Positions 17,912 to 26,462 are shown, numbered from the stretch's first letter. The stretch is DNA of 64,000 bases from an uncultured Bacteroidaceae bacterium (GCA_934426255.1 CAKRYD010000004.1:1-64000); one strand, 5' to 3'. Made by a program: numbers and translations. Notes: generated by a model from the letters alone, not told the origin.

Positions 17912-17949
17912 AGCAAGTCTTCAAACAATTATTTCTTTGAAGACTTGCT
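17912..17949. terminator. Long perfect hairpin between convergent genes
   Basis: AGCAAGTCTTCAAA (17912-17925) and TTTGAAGACTTGCT (17936-17949) form a perfect 14-bp inverted repeat with a 10-base loop. It lies 20 bp after the rubrerythrin stop. The right arm encodes the last codons of the convergent gene, whose stop codon is in the loop. No T-run follows on either strand, so it may stop transcription in both directions without a U-tract or stabilise 3' ends. Confidence 0.6.
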
Positions 17950-18402
17950 CTCCAGGCGGTCAAGATAGTTTTCTTCTTTTTTCAAAGAATCCTTGTTTTC
18001 AAACACCATTTTTGCGGGCAATTTCACCCACTTTTTGTTTTCAACGCGACGCACATTGTTGGCTCCCTGCACTTCGTAGAGCAGGCGACCATGCTTGTCG
18101 AAAGAAAAAAGTATGTCCTGTTCGTCGGCACCCAGATCGTTTGAAAACCTGACGGCAGCCTTGTTGCCTTCTACCTTACAATCCGTTATAAACCAAGCAT
18201 CATACAGACGGCCGGTCATGTAACCGTGCATTTTGCCGAGAAAAGAATAATTGGGAGCAGTGACGGTCGTATCGTATAGGTCGATAGCTATGGTTATGCC
18301 GTTTTGACGGTTGTAGAACTTACCTTTAAACATCCGCTTGTCCTGGGCAAACAGAGCGGTAAAACCTATGATTGCGGCAACGGCCAATAAAAGTTTTCTC
18401 AT
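17929..18402 (-). CDS. Small secreted protein of unknown function
   Basis: 157 residues with a signal peptide (MRKLLLAVAAIIGFTALFAQ). The mature part is beta-rich (MFKGKFYNRQNGITIAIDLY) and resembles small lipocalin-like or DUF2147-type periplasmic proteins in general pattern only; I do not assign a family. The last residues (SKSSKK) are encoded by one arm of a perfect terminator hairpin. Third gene of an operon after the HU-SPOR and zinc-ribbon/FHA genes; its start overlaps the FHA gene by 4 bp. Confidence 0.75.
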   Translation of the reverse strand: MRKLLLAVAAIIGFTALFAQDKRMFKGKFYNRQNGITIAIDLYDTTVTAPNYSFLGKMHGYMTGRLYDAWFITDCKVEGNKAAVRFSNDLGADEQDILFSFDKHGRLLYEVQGANNVRRVENKKWVKLPAKMVFENKDSLKKEENYLDRLESKSSKK

Positions 18403-18902
18403 GGTTCAGATTCTTTTCCGACGGTAAAAATCATTGTTGTGGCGCCTATCGTGATAATGGCACCATCTTCCATGTTGATTCTGTCAGTATCCTTTAGGAT
18501 TTCGTCCTGGTAGAAGGTACCTGTGTTGCTGGGCGCATCGCGCAATACAAAGCACAGTTCTTGTCTTTTATTACGCTTAACGGTTATGATGCAGTGAGTG
18601 GTGTCAACGCTGGGATCGGTTGTCTCGATAGCTGCATTGGCATTTGTGCCTTTCACATAGCGTCCCACTACATTTTCGCCTGCATAAAGTGGAATGACCT
18701 GCTTGGCGTGAAAAGCGTTTTCTATAACAGTGAGACAGCCCAAAACTTCTTTGGTGTCTTCCTTGGCCGCTTTGGCATTGACACGCGCCTTGAATACTTT
18801 TCCGCACGCGGAGCATTCGAAAACGAGTATGCGCCCTGCAGGATATGCAGTCTCGTCAAAAGTAAGGTATGCGCCGCATTTGGGGCAAGCTATACGTTTC
18901 AT
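18399..18902 (-). CDS. Zinc-ribbon and FHA-domain protein
   Basis: 167 residues. An N-terminal zinc ribbon carries two CxxC pairs (IACPKCGAYLTF and VFECSACGKVF). The second half has the FHA pattern: VVGRYVKGTNANAAIET, SVDTTHCIITVKRN (equivalent of SRxHxxI), SNTGTFYQDEIL, DGAIITIGATTMIF. FHA domains bind phosphothreonine peptides. It is cytoplasmic and encoded between a membrane HU-SPOR protein (15 bp upstream) and a secreted protein (4-bp overlap). A partner kinase is not visible in the window. Confidence 0.82.
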   Translation of the reverse strand: MKRIACPKCGAYLTFDETAYPAGRILVFECSACGKVFKARVNAKAAKEDTKEVLGCLTVIENAFHAKQVIPLYAGENVVGRYVKGTNANAAIETTDPSVDTTHCIITVKRNKRQELCFVLRDAPSNTGTFYQDEILKDTDRINMEDGAIITIGATTMIFTVGKESEP

Positions 18903-18917
18903 TTTAAAAGAAGAGGG

Positions 18918-19961
18918 TTAATTGATCTGCAGAATCCAGGCTTTTTCAAAGACTTCGATGTCATGAAAACCGTTGAGCGCTTCGCGCGCCTGTTGTTCTG
19001 TGGGATAATTGGAATAGATGACGCGTATCATTTTATTCTTGCGGAAAACGCGCGCACTATCAAGTCCTTTTTCTTTAAGCTGATCTACAAAAATTTCAGC
19101 ATTGGCTTCCTTGATGGAACTGGCAAGAACGATGGTATAATAGGAGGCTTTTGCCTTGACAGTATTCGTGTCGGAGTGGTTTTCGGGAAGTGGCTTCACG
19201 GAATCGGTATCGCATGCAGTGGCAGGAGTGGGGACAGAGGGCTTTTGTATGGGCTGGGCGTTGGGCACCTGTTCCAACAGACTTTGTATGGGAAAGCCAT
19301 ACAAGGCACCGTTGGCGGTTGTAAGGCCATGGTTGTGCTGCTGTGTCTGGTTGGCTATGGTTACCGGAAAAGCCAGATAGAATACAATGGCAAGAATGGC
19401 GGCGGCCGCATAGTGGGCTACAGCTTTGTTAAGACGGATGGTGTAGTGCGTACCCGTGTTCAAGCTTTCGGCAGCATCGTTACAGCTCGTAGGTGCGGCT
19501 TCGGGCGTTTCTATAGGTTGTGTAACCTTGACGGGAGCGACATAGGGGGCGGAAGCATAGGCATCGAGGCCGTAAAGGGTAGGGGCAACTATGCCTCCCT
19601 GGTTCTTAGGGGTAAAAAGAAGTTCATTGTCGGCTTTCAATTCCAAAAGGCCCAGATTGTCAAAATCAAAAGCACCTTGGGAATGTAGAAGTTCCTTGAC
19701 CCTTTCTATTTCGCGCTCGACCATGCGATTAGCCTCAGGGTAGTTGGTGTCGAACGCTTGCATGTAAGCCTGTGCAAGGAGGCCGTCATTGATTTTTAAA
19801 CGTGCATTAAAGCCTATGGTACGCGTAGGAGGATAGAACAGGCCGCTTTCCTCATCGCGATAAGGAGGCTCGTAATGTGTGACAAAGCCCCCTAAACCGG
19901 GCATTATCACGCAATCGTGCTTCAAAAGCAGCTTTTCTATGAACTTTTCTACGCTAACCAT
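18918..19961 (-). CDS. HU-type (CCDC81-like) DNA-binding domain, TM segment and SPOR domain
   Basis: 347 residues from ATG 19961 (MVSVEKFIEKLLLKHDC); the ATG at 19970 would lie inside the promoter -7 box. Residues about 1-115 match the prokaryotic CCDC81/HU-like domain (VIMPGLGGFVTHYEPP, TIGFNARLKINDGLLAQAYM). One transmembrane helix lies near 184-204 (AAAAILAIVFYLAFPV), then a Pro/Thr-rich stretch, and a SPOR domain near 270-345 (YYTIVLASSIKEANAEIFVD to VIYSNYPTEQQAREAL). SPOR binds denuded septal glycan. The N-terminal domain would be cytoplasmic, the SPOR domain periplasmic. Confidence 0.85.
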   Translation of the reverse strand: MVSVEKFIEKLLLKHDCVIMPGLGGFVTHYEPPYRDEESGLFYPPTRTIGFNARLKINDGLLAQAYMQAFDTNYPEANRMVEREIERVKELLHSQGAFDFDNLGLLELKADNELLFTPKNQGGIVAPTLYGLDAYASAPYVAPVKVTQPIETPEAAPTSCNDAAESLNTGTHYTIRLNKAVAHYAAAAILAIVFYLAFPVTIANQTQQHNHGLTTANGALYGFPIQSLLEQVPNAQPIQKPSVPTPATACDTDSVKPLPENHSDTNTVKAKASYYTIVLASSIKEANAEIFVDQLKEKGLDSARVFRKNKMIRVIYSNYPTEQQAREALNGFHDIEVFEKAWILQIN

Positions 19962-19967
19962 GTTGTG

Positions 19968-19975
19968 CAAAGGTA
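19968..19975 (-). promoter_or_regulatory. -7 element for the HU-SPOR operon
   Basis: CAAAGGTA on the plus strand reads TACCTTTG on the minus strand, matching TAnnTTTG. It ends 6 bp before the ATG at 19961, so the leader would be extremely short. The -33 element is unclear. Confidence 0.5.
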
Positions 19976-20055
19976 AGCAATCTTTCCTTGATAAGTTGCA
20001 TTTTCGCGAACATTTGTTTACGCATTTTTATTGACCTTCATTTATTGTTTTCCAT

Positions 20056-20095
20056 CTTGGATTTGATTGCGTGGAACTTATGGCTAAAATCCAAG
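20056..20095. other. Inverted repeat in the gap before the HU-SPOR gene
   Basis: CTTGGATTT (20056-20064) and AAATCCAAG (20087-20095) are perfect inverted repeats separated by 22 bases, in the 196-bp gap between the SUI1 gene and the HU-SPOR gene. There is no adjacent T-run; it could be a terminator of the SUI1 gene or an operator. Confidence 0.35.
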
Positions 20096-20157
20096 CCTTG
20101 GGAAAAGAAATAAATTTTCGGACTGCCGTTTTTGCAATATTGGGGTTGGCGTTTTGG

Positions 20158-20490
20158 CTATTTCACCTTATAACCTTCTTTGATAAGGACACTTTTTATC
20201 TTGTCGACCATATTACCTTGGATAATCACTTGGCCTTCCTTTGACGAACCTCCTGTTCCGCAAGAAGTTTTGAGGAGTTTTTCCAGAGCTTTCAAGTCAT
20301 CAGACTTTCCAACGAAGCCGTCGACAATTGTCACGGTCTTGCCCTTGCGCCCTGCCCGCTCAAAATAGACATGCAGGTGTTGGCGGCTTTTAGGAAGCGT
20401 ATCGGGTTCGTCATCCCGGCTTTCTTCATACTTATAGTCGGGATTGGTGGAAAAAACAATACCCAGACGGTCTTTCCAATCGTTGTTCAT
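20158..20490 (-). CDS. SUI1/YciH-family translation factor
   Basis: 110 residues. The C-terminal half is a SUI1 (eIF1-like) domain: RAGRKGKTVTIVDGFVG, LKALEKLLKTSCGTGGSSKE, GQVIIQGNMVDKIKSVLIKE. Bacterial YciH can influence start-codon selection in vitro and is non-essential. It lies 9 bp downstream of the GH13 gene and is probably in the same transcript. Confidence 0.9.
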   Translation of the reverse strand: MNNDWKDRLGIVFSTNPDYKYEESRDDEPDTLPKSRQHLHVYFERAGRKGKTVTIVDGFVGKSDDLKALEKLLKTSCGTGGSSKEGQVIIQGNMVDKIKSVLIKEGYKVK

Positions 20491-20499
20491 AAAATCAGT

Positions 20500-22185
20500 T
20501 TAATAGGTAATTTTCAGAAGAATACCATCGTAAGGCTGTACGGTTGCCTCACAAAAATGATTGGAAGCAAATGCCAGAGGAAGTATCTTGCTGCTGATCA
20601 GTTCTTTGGCCTTGTAATGTCCCTGCGGTATGCCAAGGAATTCAAAAGCATGAGCAGGAATATTCACCTGTAGTTGCTGCACGACGTTGCTGAAATTGGC
20701 TATGGCGAGAATGGCTTCGTTTCCTGTCTGACGGATAAAGGCGAAAATCCGGGTGCTGTCGAAGTGAGGATTGTCGTAGTTGGCATACATTAGGTCAAAA
20801 AAGCGGCCCTCATAAAGGGAAGGCTCATGCTGGACGGTGGATAGCAGTTTTGTGTAGTAGGCATACAAGGTGCGTTGCTCGGGCGACAGATTGGAAAGAG
20901 CATATCTGCCGTTCTTTCGCCACGCAACAAGGGACGGCACATTCCAGTAATCGAAGATAGTTGTACGGCCATCCTGTCCGCTAAAACCTTCGTGCTCCAT
21001 ACCCCGCTCGCCGAGCTCCTGGCCGAAATACAGCATAAAGGGATTCGTATTCATGCAGGCCGAAACCAAAAGGGCAGCGCGCCCCTTGCTGCCCGATGAG
21101 GCGTAAAAATCGGAAGCCAGGCGCTGTTCATCGTGGTTTTCAAGGAAATTGAGCATGTATTTCTGAATATCTCCCAAGGATTGCCAGCAAAAGGTGATGT
21201 CGGAGGCCGGGCGTTCCATTCGGGTGACAGCTCGCAACGTGTCGTAAAGACCTACTTTATCATAAAGGTAATCGAAATGTCCGCGATAGAGATATTCACG
21301 ATACAGTAATGGATTATATACTTCGGCAATGAAGAGCACATTAGGATAATGACGCTTCACTTCGGCGATGGCCCAATGCCAGAATTCGCAGGGAACCATT
21401 TCGGCCATATCGCAACGAAAAGCATCGACCCCCATACCGGCCCAATAAAGAAGAATGTGAAGCATCTTGTGCCAGGTATCGGGCATAGGGTCAAAACGGC
21501 ATTGACGGCCGCCGGCATAATCGATGCCGTAGTTCAGCTTGACTGTCTCGTACCAATCGTTGCGACCCGGAGTGGAAGAAAAGCAGTCGTTACCCGTTGC
21601 TTTGGCCGGATTTTCTTGATAGGGAGAATCCTCATACGATTTCATATCAAATTGACAACAAAGCGGATGCCCGGGTATATAATAGAAATTGTTGAACGGG
21701 CTGAAAGCTTGGTTGCAATTGTCATCGGCTCCCAAGTCTGCCACGCCTTCGGGCTTTTGGTCAGAATGGTATTGACGCGCCACATGATTGGGAACGAAGT
21801 CGATGACAAAGCCTAAACCAGCGGCATGTGTGCGTTTCAAGAGAGCACGAAACTCTTTCAAACGCTTTTCGGGCGACGACGCAAGATCGGGATCGATATC
21901 ATAGTAATCCTTTATGGCATAAGGCGAGCCGGCGCGTCCCTTGACGATGGCCGCATGATCTTTTGCTATACCGTACTTTGAATAGTCGGTACAAGTTGCG
22001 TGTTCCAACAGTCCGGTATACCACACGTGCGTTATTCCTGATTTCTTTAGCCGAAGCAATACAGAGGGTGTAATATCGTTCATTTTTCCACAGCCGTTTT
22101 GCTCTATCGTCCCATTGAACAAAGGATGCGGATTATTGTTGCCGAACAAACGGGGCAGCATCTGGTAAATAATGATCTTGGACAT
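20500..22185 (-). CDS. GH13 alpha-amylase-family glycosidase
   Basis: 561 residues, no signal peptide, so cytoplasmic. The (beta/alpha)8 motifs of GH13 are present: FVIDFVPNHVARQYHSD (region I), VDAFRCDMAEMVPCEFW with the nucleophile Asp near residue 258 (region II), LFIAEVYNPLLY with the acid/base Glu near 285 (region III), FLENHDEQRLASDFY (region IV). The C-terminal beta domain includes IFAFIRQTGNEAILAIANFS. It probably acts on alpha-glucans or maltodextrins inside the cell; the exact specificity is not readable. A fabD terminator ends immediately upstream of its ATG. Confidence 0.88.
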   Translation of the reverse strand: MSKIIIYQMLPRLFGNNNPHPLFNGTIEQNGCGKMNDITPSVLLRLKKSGITHVWYTGLLEHATCTDYSKYGIAKDHAAIVKGRAGSPYAIKDYYDIDPDLASSPEKRLKEFRALLKRTHAAGLGFVIDFVPNHVARQYHSDQKPEGVADLGADDNCNQAFSPFNNFYYIPGHPLCCQFDMKSYEDSPYQENPAKATGNDCFSSTPGRNDWYETVKLNYGIDYAGGRQCRFDPMPDTWHKMLHILLYWAGMGVDAFRCDMAEMVPCEFWHWAIAEVKRHYPNVLFIAEVYNPLLYREYLYRGHFDYLYDKVGLYDTLRAVTRMERPASDITFCWQSLGDIQKYMLNFLENHDEQRLASDFYASSGSKGRAALLVSACMNTNPFMLYFGQELGERGMEHEGFSGQDGRTTIFDYWNVPSLVAWRKNGRYALSNLSPEQRTLYAYYTKLLSTVQHEPSLYEGRFFDLMYANYDNPHFDSTRIFAFIRQTGNEAILAIANFSNVVQQLQVNIPAHAFEFLGIPQGHYKAKELISSKILPLAFASNHFCEATVQPYDGILLKITY

Positions 22186-22189
22186 GTTG

Positions 22190-22235
22190 AAAAAAATAAA
22201 AGTCCACAGACAGCCGTTGTGCCATCTGTGGACTT
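22190..22235 (-). terminator. Rho-independent terminator of fabD
   Basis: On the minus strand AAGTCCACAGA and TCTGTGGACTT form a perfect 11-bp stem with a 14-base loop, followed by TTTATTTTTTTC. It lies 32 bp after the fabD stop and its T-run ends 4 bp before the ATG of the GH13 gene. Confidence 0.85.
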
Positions 22236-22267
22236 GGTTACATTATCTCATTATAAGAATAATACTA

Positions 22268-23161
22268 TTAGCCAATGCCCTGAACGCTTATAGCTTCATT
22301 TCCTTTGCAGATTTTCGCAATCATTCCCTGCAAAGCCTTTCCGGGACCACATTCTGTGAAATCGGTAGCACCGGCTGCAACCATTGCTCCCACTTCAACC
22401 GTCCAACGTACCGGCGAAGTCAGTTGGGCAATAAGATTGGCTTTGATGTCTTCGGGATCTGTATGCGCCTGTCCGTCTACGTTTTGATAAACGGGGCATT
22501 TGGGCGCGTGGAATTCGGTGGCCATTATGGCATGTTCCAATTCGTCTTTGGCCGGCTGCATAAGCGGAGAGTGAAAGGCACCGCCGACTTTGAGAACCAA
22601 GGCTCGCTTTGCCCCTAATTCCTTAAGCTTTTCACAAGCGGCATTGACTGCTTCGATATCGCCGCTGATTACGAGCTGGCCGGGACAATTGTAATTGGCC
22701 GGCACAACAATGCTATCGGCTGTGCTCACTTCCTTGCAGACTTCCTCGACCTTTTCATCGGGAAGGGCAATGATTGCCGCCATTGTGGAAGGCTTCTTTT
22801 CGCAAGCCTTCTGCATGGCCATGGCACGCGCATAGACCAATTTCAAACCATCCTCGAAACTCAGAGCACCGGCAGCGACCAATGCCGAGAACTCGCCCAG
22901 CGAATGTCCGCCTACCATGTCAGGTTTCAGCTCAGGAGTGCATAAAGCCTTGATAACTGAGTGTAAAAATACAGCCGGTTGGGTCACTTTTGTCTGCTTG
23001 AGCTCTTCATCGGTTCCGGCAAACATGATGTCTGTAATCTTATAGCCTAAAATTTCATCGGCCTTGTCGAAAAGTTCTTTGGCCAACGGATTGTTTTCAT
23101 ACAAGTCTTTGCCCATTCCTACGAATTGGGCTCCCTGTCCGGGGAATACTACTGCATTCAT
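22268..23161 (-). CDS. fabD: Malonyl-CoA:ACP transacylase
   Basis: 297 residues. Transfers malonyl from CoA to acyl carrier protein for fatty-acid elongation. Motifs: VVFPGQGAQFVGMG at the N terminus, nucleophilic Ser in GGHSLGEFSALVAAGAL, catalytic His in GGAFHSPLMQPAKDELEHA, TECGPGKALQGMI near the C terminus. Single-gene transcript by the look of the terminator downstream and the promoter-like sequence upstream. Confidence 0.95.
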   Translation of the reverse strand: MNAVVFPGQGAQFVGMGKDLYENNPLAKELFDKADEILGYKITDIMFAGTDEELKQTKVTQPAVFLHSVIKALCTPELKPDMVGGHSLGEFSALVAAGALSFEDGLKLVYARAMAMQKACEKKPSTMAAIIALPDEKVEEVCKEVSTADSIVVPANYNCPGQLVISGDIEAVNAACEKLKELGAKRALVLKVGGAFHSPLMQPAKDELEHAIMATEFHAPKCPVYQNVDGQAHTDPEDIKANLIAQLTSPVRWTVEVGAMVAAGATDFTECGPGKALQGMIAKICKGNEAISVQGIG

Positions 23162-23191
23162 AGTGTATTATCTCATTTTTATTTAGGCTTG

Positions 23192-23199
23192 CAAAGATA
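23192..23199 (-). promoter_or_regulatory. Candidate -7 element for fabD
   Basis: TATCTTTG on the minus strand (plus strand CAAAGATA), 30 bp upstream of the fabD ATG. The -33 region has no clear TTTG. Confidence 0.45.
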
Positions 23200-23229
23200 C
23201 TGCTTTTTTCTCACTTTTGAATGAAAGTG

Positions 23230-25260
23230 CTATAAATGTTTTCTGTAGGTCTTGCCTTGGAGTTTAAGCATTTCATCGCGAAATTGTGCTGCTGATACGA
23301 AATCCAATGCCTTGGCTGCGGCTTCCATTTTCTTGCGCAGGGTTTCGACTGTTTCGCCATTGAAATTCTTTTTGCCATATTCCGATTGTGGTTCGGCAGC
23401 CATGGCCGGCGTTTCCTTGCCTTCGGCTATGTCGTATTTACTTATATTGTTTTCATCTTGTGATGCAACGAGCTGATTTCCGCCTATTGACTTTACGATT
23501 TGTTTTGGAGTGATGTGATGTTCCTCGTTATACTTCATTTGTTTTTCGCGGCGGCGGCGTGTTTCGTCAATGGTCTGCTGCATACTCTGCGTTATCTTTT
23601 CTGCATACATAATGACGCGGCCGTGCACGTTGCGTGCCGCTCTTCCTGCCGTTTGTGTCAGTGAGCGGTGGCTGCGCAGGAATCCTTCTTTGTCGGCGTC
23701 GAGAATGGCAACCAAAGACACTTCGGGCAAATCGAGGCCTTCACGCAGCAGATTGACACCTACCAGGACGTCAAATTTCCCGGCTCTCAATTCTTCCAAA
23801 ATTCTGACGCGGTCCAATGTGTCGACATCGCTGTGTATATAGTTGGCACTGATTCCGTTTTTCAGCAGGTACGACGTAAGGTCTTCCGCCATGCGTTTGG
23901 TCAGCGTCGTAACCAGCACGCGTTCGTTGCTTTCTTTTCGTTGTTGGATCTCTTCGAGCAAATCATCAACCTGTGTGATGCTTGGACGCACAATAATTTC
24001 GGGGTCCAAAAGCCCTGTGGGTCTGATTACCTGCTCTACGACTACGCCGCCGCTTTGTTGCAGTTCGTATTCGGCCGGTGTGGCACTTACATAGATTACC
24101 TGCTTGGCCATTTCTTGAAACTCTTCGAACTTCAGCGGCCGGTTGTCGAGGGCTGCCGGCAGGCGAAATCCGTAATTGACGAGTGCTTCCTTGCGACTTC
24201 GGTCGCCACCATACATGGCGCTGATTTGCGGCACACTCACATGGCTCTCGTCGATAACAATCAGGAAGTCTTCGGGAAAGAAATCGAGCAGGCAGTATGG
24301 GCGCGTTCCGGGTTGCCGTCCATCGAAATAGCGCGAATAATTTTCTATTCCGCTGCAGTGTCCCAATTCTTTTATCATCTCAATGTCATAGGAAACGCGC
24401 TCGTGCAAACGGTCGGCCTCCAATATTTTCCCCATATTCCTGAAGTTGGCTTCTTGCAGGGCCAGGTCTTTTTCTATCTGCTCCAAGGCGGAGTGAACCA
24501 TTTCCTTGGAGGTGATAAAGAGGTTTGCCGGATAGATTTTGTACTCGTCAAATTGTGCTATGCTCTCATTGGTTTCGCTGTTGATCTCTTCGATGCTGTC
24601 AATCTCGTTATCCCAAAACGAAATGCGTATGATGTCGTCCGAATAGGCCAGACACACGTCGACGGTGTCGCCTTTGACGCGAAAATTGCCGGGACGTTGT
24701 TCCAGATCGTTGCGTATGTATTGCGAGGCCGTCAGATCGCGCATCAGTTTGTTGCGTTCTATGATTTTCCCGCGTTTGAGCTCTATCATATTGTCATAGA
24801 ATGCTCCGGGATTTCCCATGCCATAAATGCACGAGACCGACGAAACGACGATTACGTCTTGTCTTCCTGACAGCAACGATGAGGTTGCGGCCAGACGCAG
24901 CTTGTCGATTTCCTGATTTATTTGCAGGTCTTTTTCAATATAGGTGTCTGTCGATGCAATATAGGCTTCGGGCTGGTAATAGTCATAGTACGATACATAA
25001 TATTCTACGGCGTTGTTGGGAAAGAAGTTCTTGAATTCCGAATATAATTGGGCTGCCAACGTCTTGTTGTGGCTTAATACCAATGTCGGCTTGTTTACGT
25101 TTTCTATGACATTGGCTATCGTAAAGGTTTTTCCCGAACCTGTTACCCCCAACAGGGTTTGTCCGCGTTCGCCCCTCAAGACTCCTTCGGTCAACTGCCG
25201 TATGGCCTCGGGCTGATCGCCTGTCGGTTGGTAGTCTGATATGAGTTTAAACCGATTCAT
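23230..25260 (-). CDS. uvrB: Excinuclease ABC subunit B
   Basis: 676 residues from ATG 25260 (MNRFKLISDYQPTGDQPEAI); an ATG at 25305 would lie upstream of the promoter -7 box. Helicase-like damage-verification subunit of nucleotide excision repair. Walker A is GVTGSGKTFTIANVI; the beta-hairpin region is YYVSYYDYYQPEAY; DEAD-like box IDESHVS; motif VI QTAGRAARNVHG. The C-terminal UVR motif that binds UvrC is ETLRKKMEAAAKALDFVSAA. Confidence 0.97.
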   Translation of the reverse strand: MNRFKLISDYQPTGDQPEAIRQLTEGVLRGERGQTLLGVTGSGKTFTIANVIENVNKPTLVLSHNKTLAAQLYSEFKNFFPNNAVEYYVSYYDYYQPEAYIASTDTYIEKDLQINQEIDKLRLAATSSLLSGRQDVIVVSSVSCIYGMGNPGAFYDNMIELKRGKIIERNKLMRDLTASQYIRNDLEQRPGNFRVKGDTVDVCLAYSDDIIRISFWDNEIDSIEEINSETNESIAQFDEYKIYPANLFITSKEMVHSALEQIEKDLALQEANFRNMGKILEADRLHERVSYDIEMIKELGHCSGIENYSRYFDGRQPGTRPYCLLDFFPEDFLIVIDESHVSVPQISAMYGGDRSRKEALVNYGFRLPAALDNRPLKFEEFQEMAKQVIYVSATPAEYELQQSGGVVVEQVIRPTGLLDPEIIVRPSITQVDDLLEEIQQRKESNERVLVTTLTKRMAEDLTSYLLKNGISANYIHSDVDTLDRVRILEELRAGKFDVLVGVNLLREGLDLPEVSLVAILDADKEGFLRSHRSLTQTAGRAARNVHGRVIMYAEKITQSMQQTIDETRRRREKQMKYNEEHHITPKQIVKSIGGNQLVASQDENNISKYDIAEGKETPAMAAEPQSEYGKKNFNGETVETLRKKMEAAAKALDFVSAAQFRDEMLKLQGKTYRKHL

Positions 25261-25264
25261 GGTG

Positions 25265-25272
25265 CAAAGGTA
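25265..25272 (-). promoter_or_regulatory. -7 element for uvrB
   Basis: TACCTTTG on the minus strand, 4 bp upstream of the ATG at 25260. It rules out the longer uvrB start and implies a nearly leaderless mRNA. Confidence 0.5.
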
Positions 25273-25346
25273 CACAACTACAGGCCATACTGCAAAATCT
25301 GACAAGCTAAGAAAATAAAACGGTGTCGTTTCGGCTTCTAAAACCG

Positions 25347-25392
25347 ACCACGGGAGACAAAAGCCTTTTATCCGGCTTCTGCCTCCCGTGGT
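25347..25392 (-). terminator. Terminator hairpin downstream of prs
   Basis: ACCACGGGAG (25347-25356) and CTCCCGTGGT (25383-25392) form a perfect 10-bp stem; inside it AAGCC (25361-25365) pairs with GGCTT (25374-25378). On the minus strand a CGGTTTTAG follows. It lies 21 bp after the prs stop. Confidence 0.75.
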
Positions 25393-25413
25393 TATACATC
25401 CGGAGGGATGCGT

Positions 25414-26352
25414 CTATACGATATATTGCGAACTTATCGATTGGTTGCTCTCCACTCTGCGTATGGTTTCCGCAAAAAGATCGGCAACAGTGACCTGTTT
25501 AACCTTTGAACACTTTTTTGTGTAGGGGATAGAGTCGGTAAATACGATTTCCTCTAACACCGAATCTTCTATACGCTGCGTTGCGGGATCCGACATCACG
25601 CAATGAGAGGCAATTGCGCGCACTGAAAGTGCACCATGGTCTTTCATGATTTTGGCTGCCTTGGTAATTGAGCCTGCCGTGTCGACCATGTCGTCTACAA
25701 TGATTACGTTTTTGCCTTTCACGTCACCGATTACCTGCATGGTTGCCACCTCATTTGCTTTTTCGCGGCTTTTATTGCACAGCACCAATGGGCACTGCAT
25801 GTATTTTGCATAGGTATTGGCACGCTTTGAACCGCCCACGTCGGGAGTTGCTATGCACAGGTTGTCAAGATTCAGTCCTTTTATATAAGGAAGCATGATG
25901 CTCGATGCATATAAGTGGTCAACGGGCACATCGAAGAAGCCTTGCTCCTGGTCGGCATGCAGATCCATTGTAATCAAACGGTCTATGCCTGCCACGCTCA
26001 GCAAATCGGCTACCAATTTGGCCCCGATCGAAACGCGCGGCTTGTCCTTGCGATCCTGACGAGCCCACCCGAAGTAGGGTATTACCGCGATGATGTGACG
26101 GGCCGAAGCTCTTTTGGCCGCATCTATCATAAGAAGCAATTCCATCAGGTTGTCTGAATTGGGAAATGTCGATTGAACAAGAAAAACATCGCGCCCACGT
26201 ATTGATTCTTCGTATGACACTGAGAACTCGCCGTCGGCAAAGTGTGTGATTACCAAGTTTCCCATAGGTTTTCCCAAACTTTTGCATATCTTTTCTGTCA
26301 GATACTTCGACTTGGTTCCCGAGAATACCATAAATGATGAATTGTCGCTCAT
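25414..26352 (-). CDS. prs: Ribose-phosphate pyrophosphokinase
   Basis: 312 residues, the usual length. Makes PRPP from ribose 5-phosphate and ATP for nucleotides, His and Trp. Motifs: YFGWARQDRKDKPRVSIGAK, DLHADQEQGFFDVPVDHLYA, and the PRPP-binding loop VIIVDDMVDTAGSITKAA. Monocistronic by its terminator and upstream promoter-like sequence. Confidence 0.96.
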   Translation of the reverse strand: MSDNSSFMVFSGTKSKYLTEKICKSLGKPMGNLVITHFADGEFSVSYEESIRGRDVFLVQSTFPNSDNLMELLLMIDAAKRASARHIIAVIPYFGWARQDRKDKPRVSIGAKLVADLLSVAGIDRLITMDLHADQEQGFFDVPVDHLYASSIMLPYIKGLNLDNLCIATPDVGGSKRANTYAKYMQCPLVLCNKSREKANEVATMQVIGDVKGKNVIIVDDMVDTAGSITKAAKIMKDHGALSVRAIASHCVMSDPATQRIEDSVLEEIVFTDSIPYTKKCSKVKQVTVADLFAETIRRVESNQSISSQYIV

Positions 26353-26427
26353 TTTAATGTCTTGTTTTTATTGTCTTTATTTTAGGATGACCGTTTTGAC
26401 AGGCTGGTTTTCCTGCTTTTTACGCTG

Positions 26428-26435
26428 CAAAATTA
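26428..26435 (-). promoter_or_regulatory. Candidate -7 element for prs
   Basis: TAATTTTG on the minus strand. A TTTG lies 16 bases further upstream (26452-26455 on the plus strand as CAAA), shorter than the usual 19-21. Confidence 0.4.
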
Positions 26436-26462
26436 ATAAAAAAGTAGCAAGCAAAGAGATGT

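Noticed and set aside
18561..19688. 375-residue plus-strand frame
   Set aside because: Antisense to the FHA and HU-SPOR genes; no domain, Gly/Cys-rich composition.
23668..24870. 400-residue plus-strand frame
   Set aside because: Antisense shadow of uvrB, with unlikely composition.
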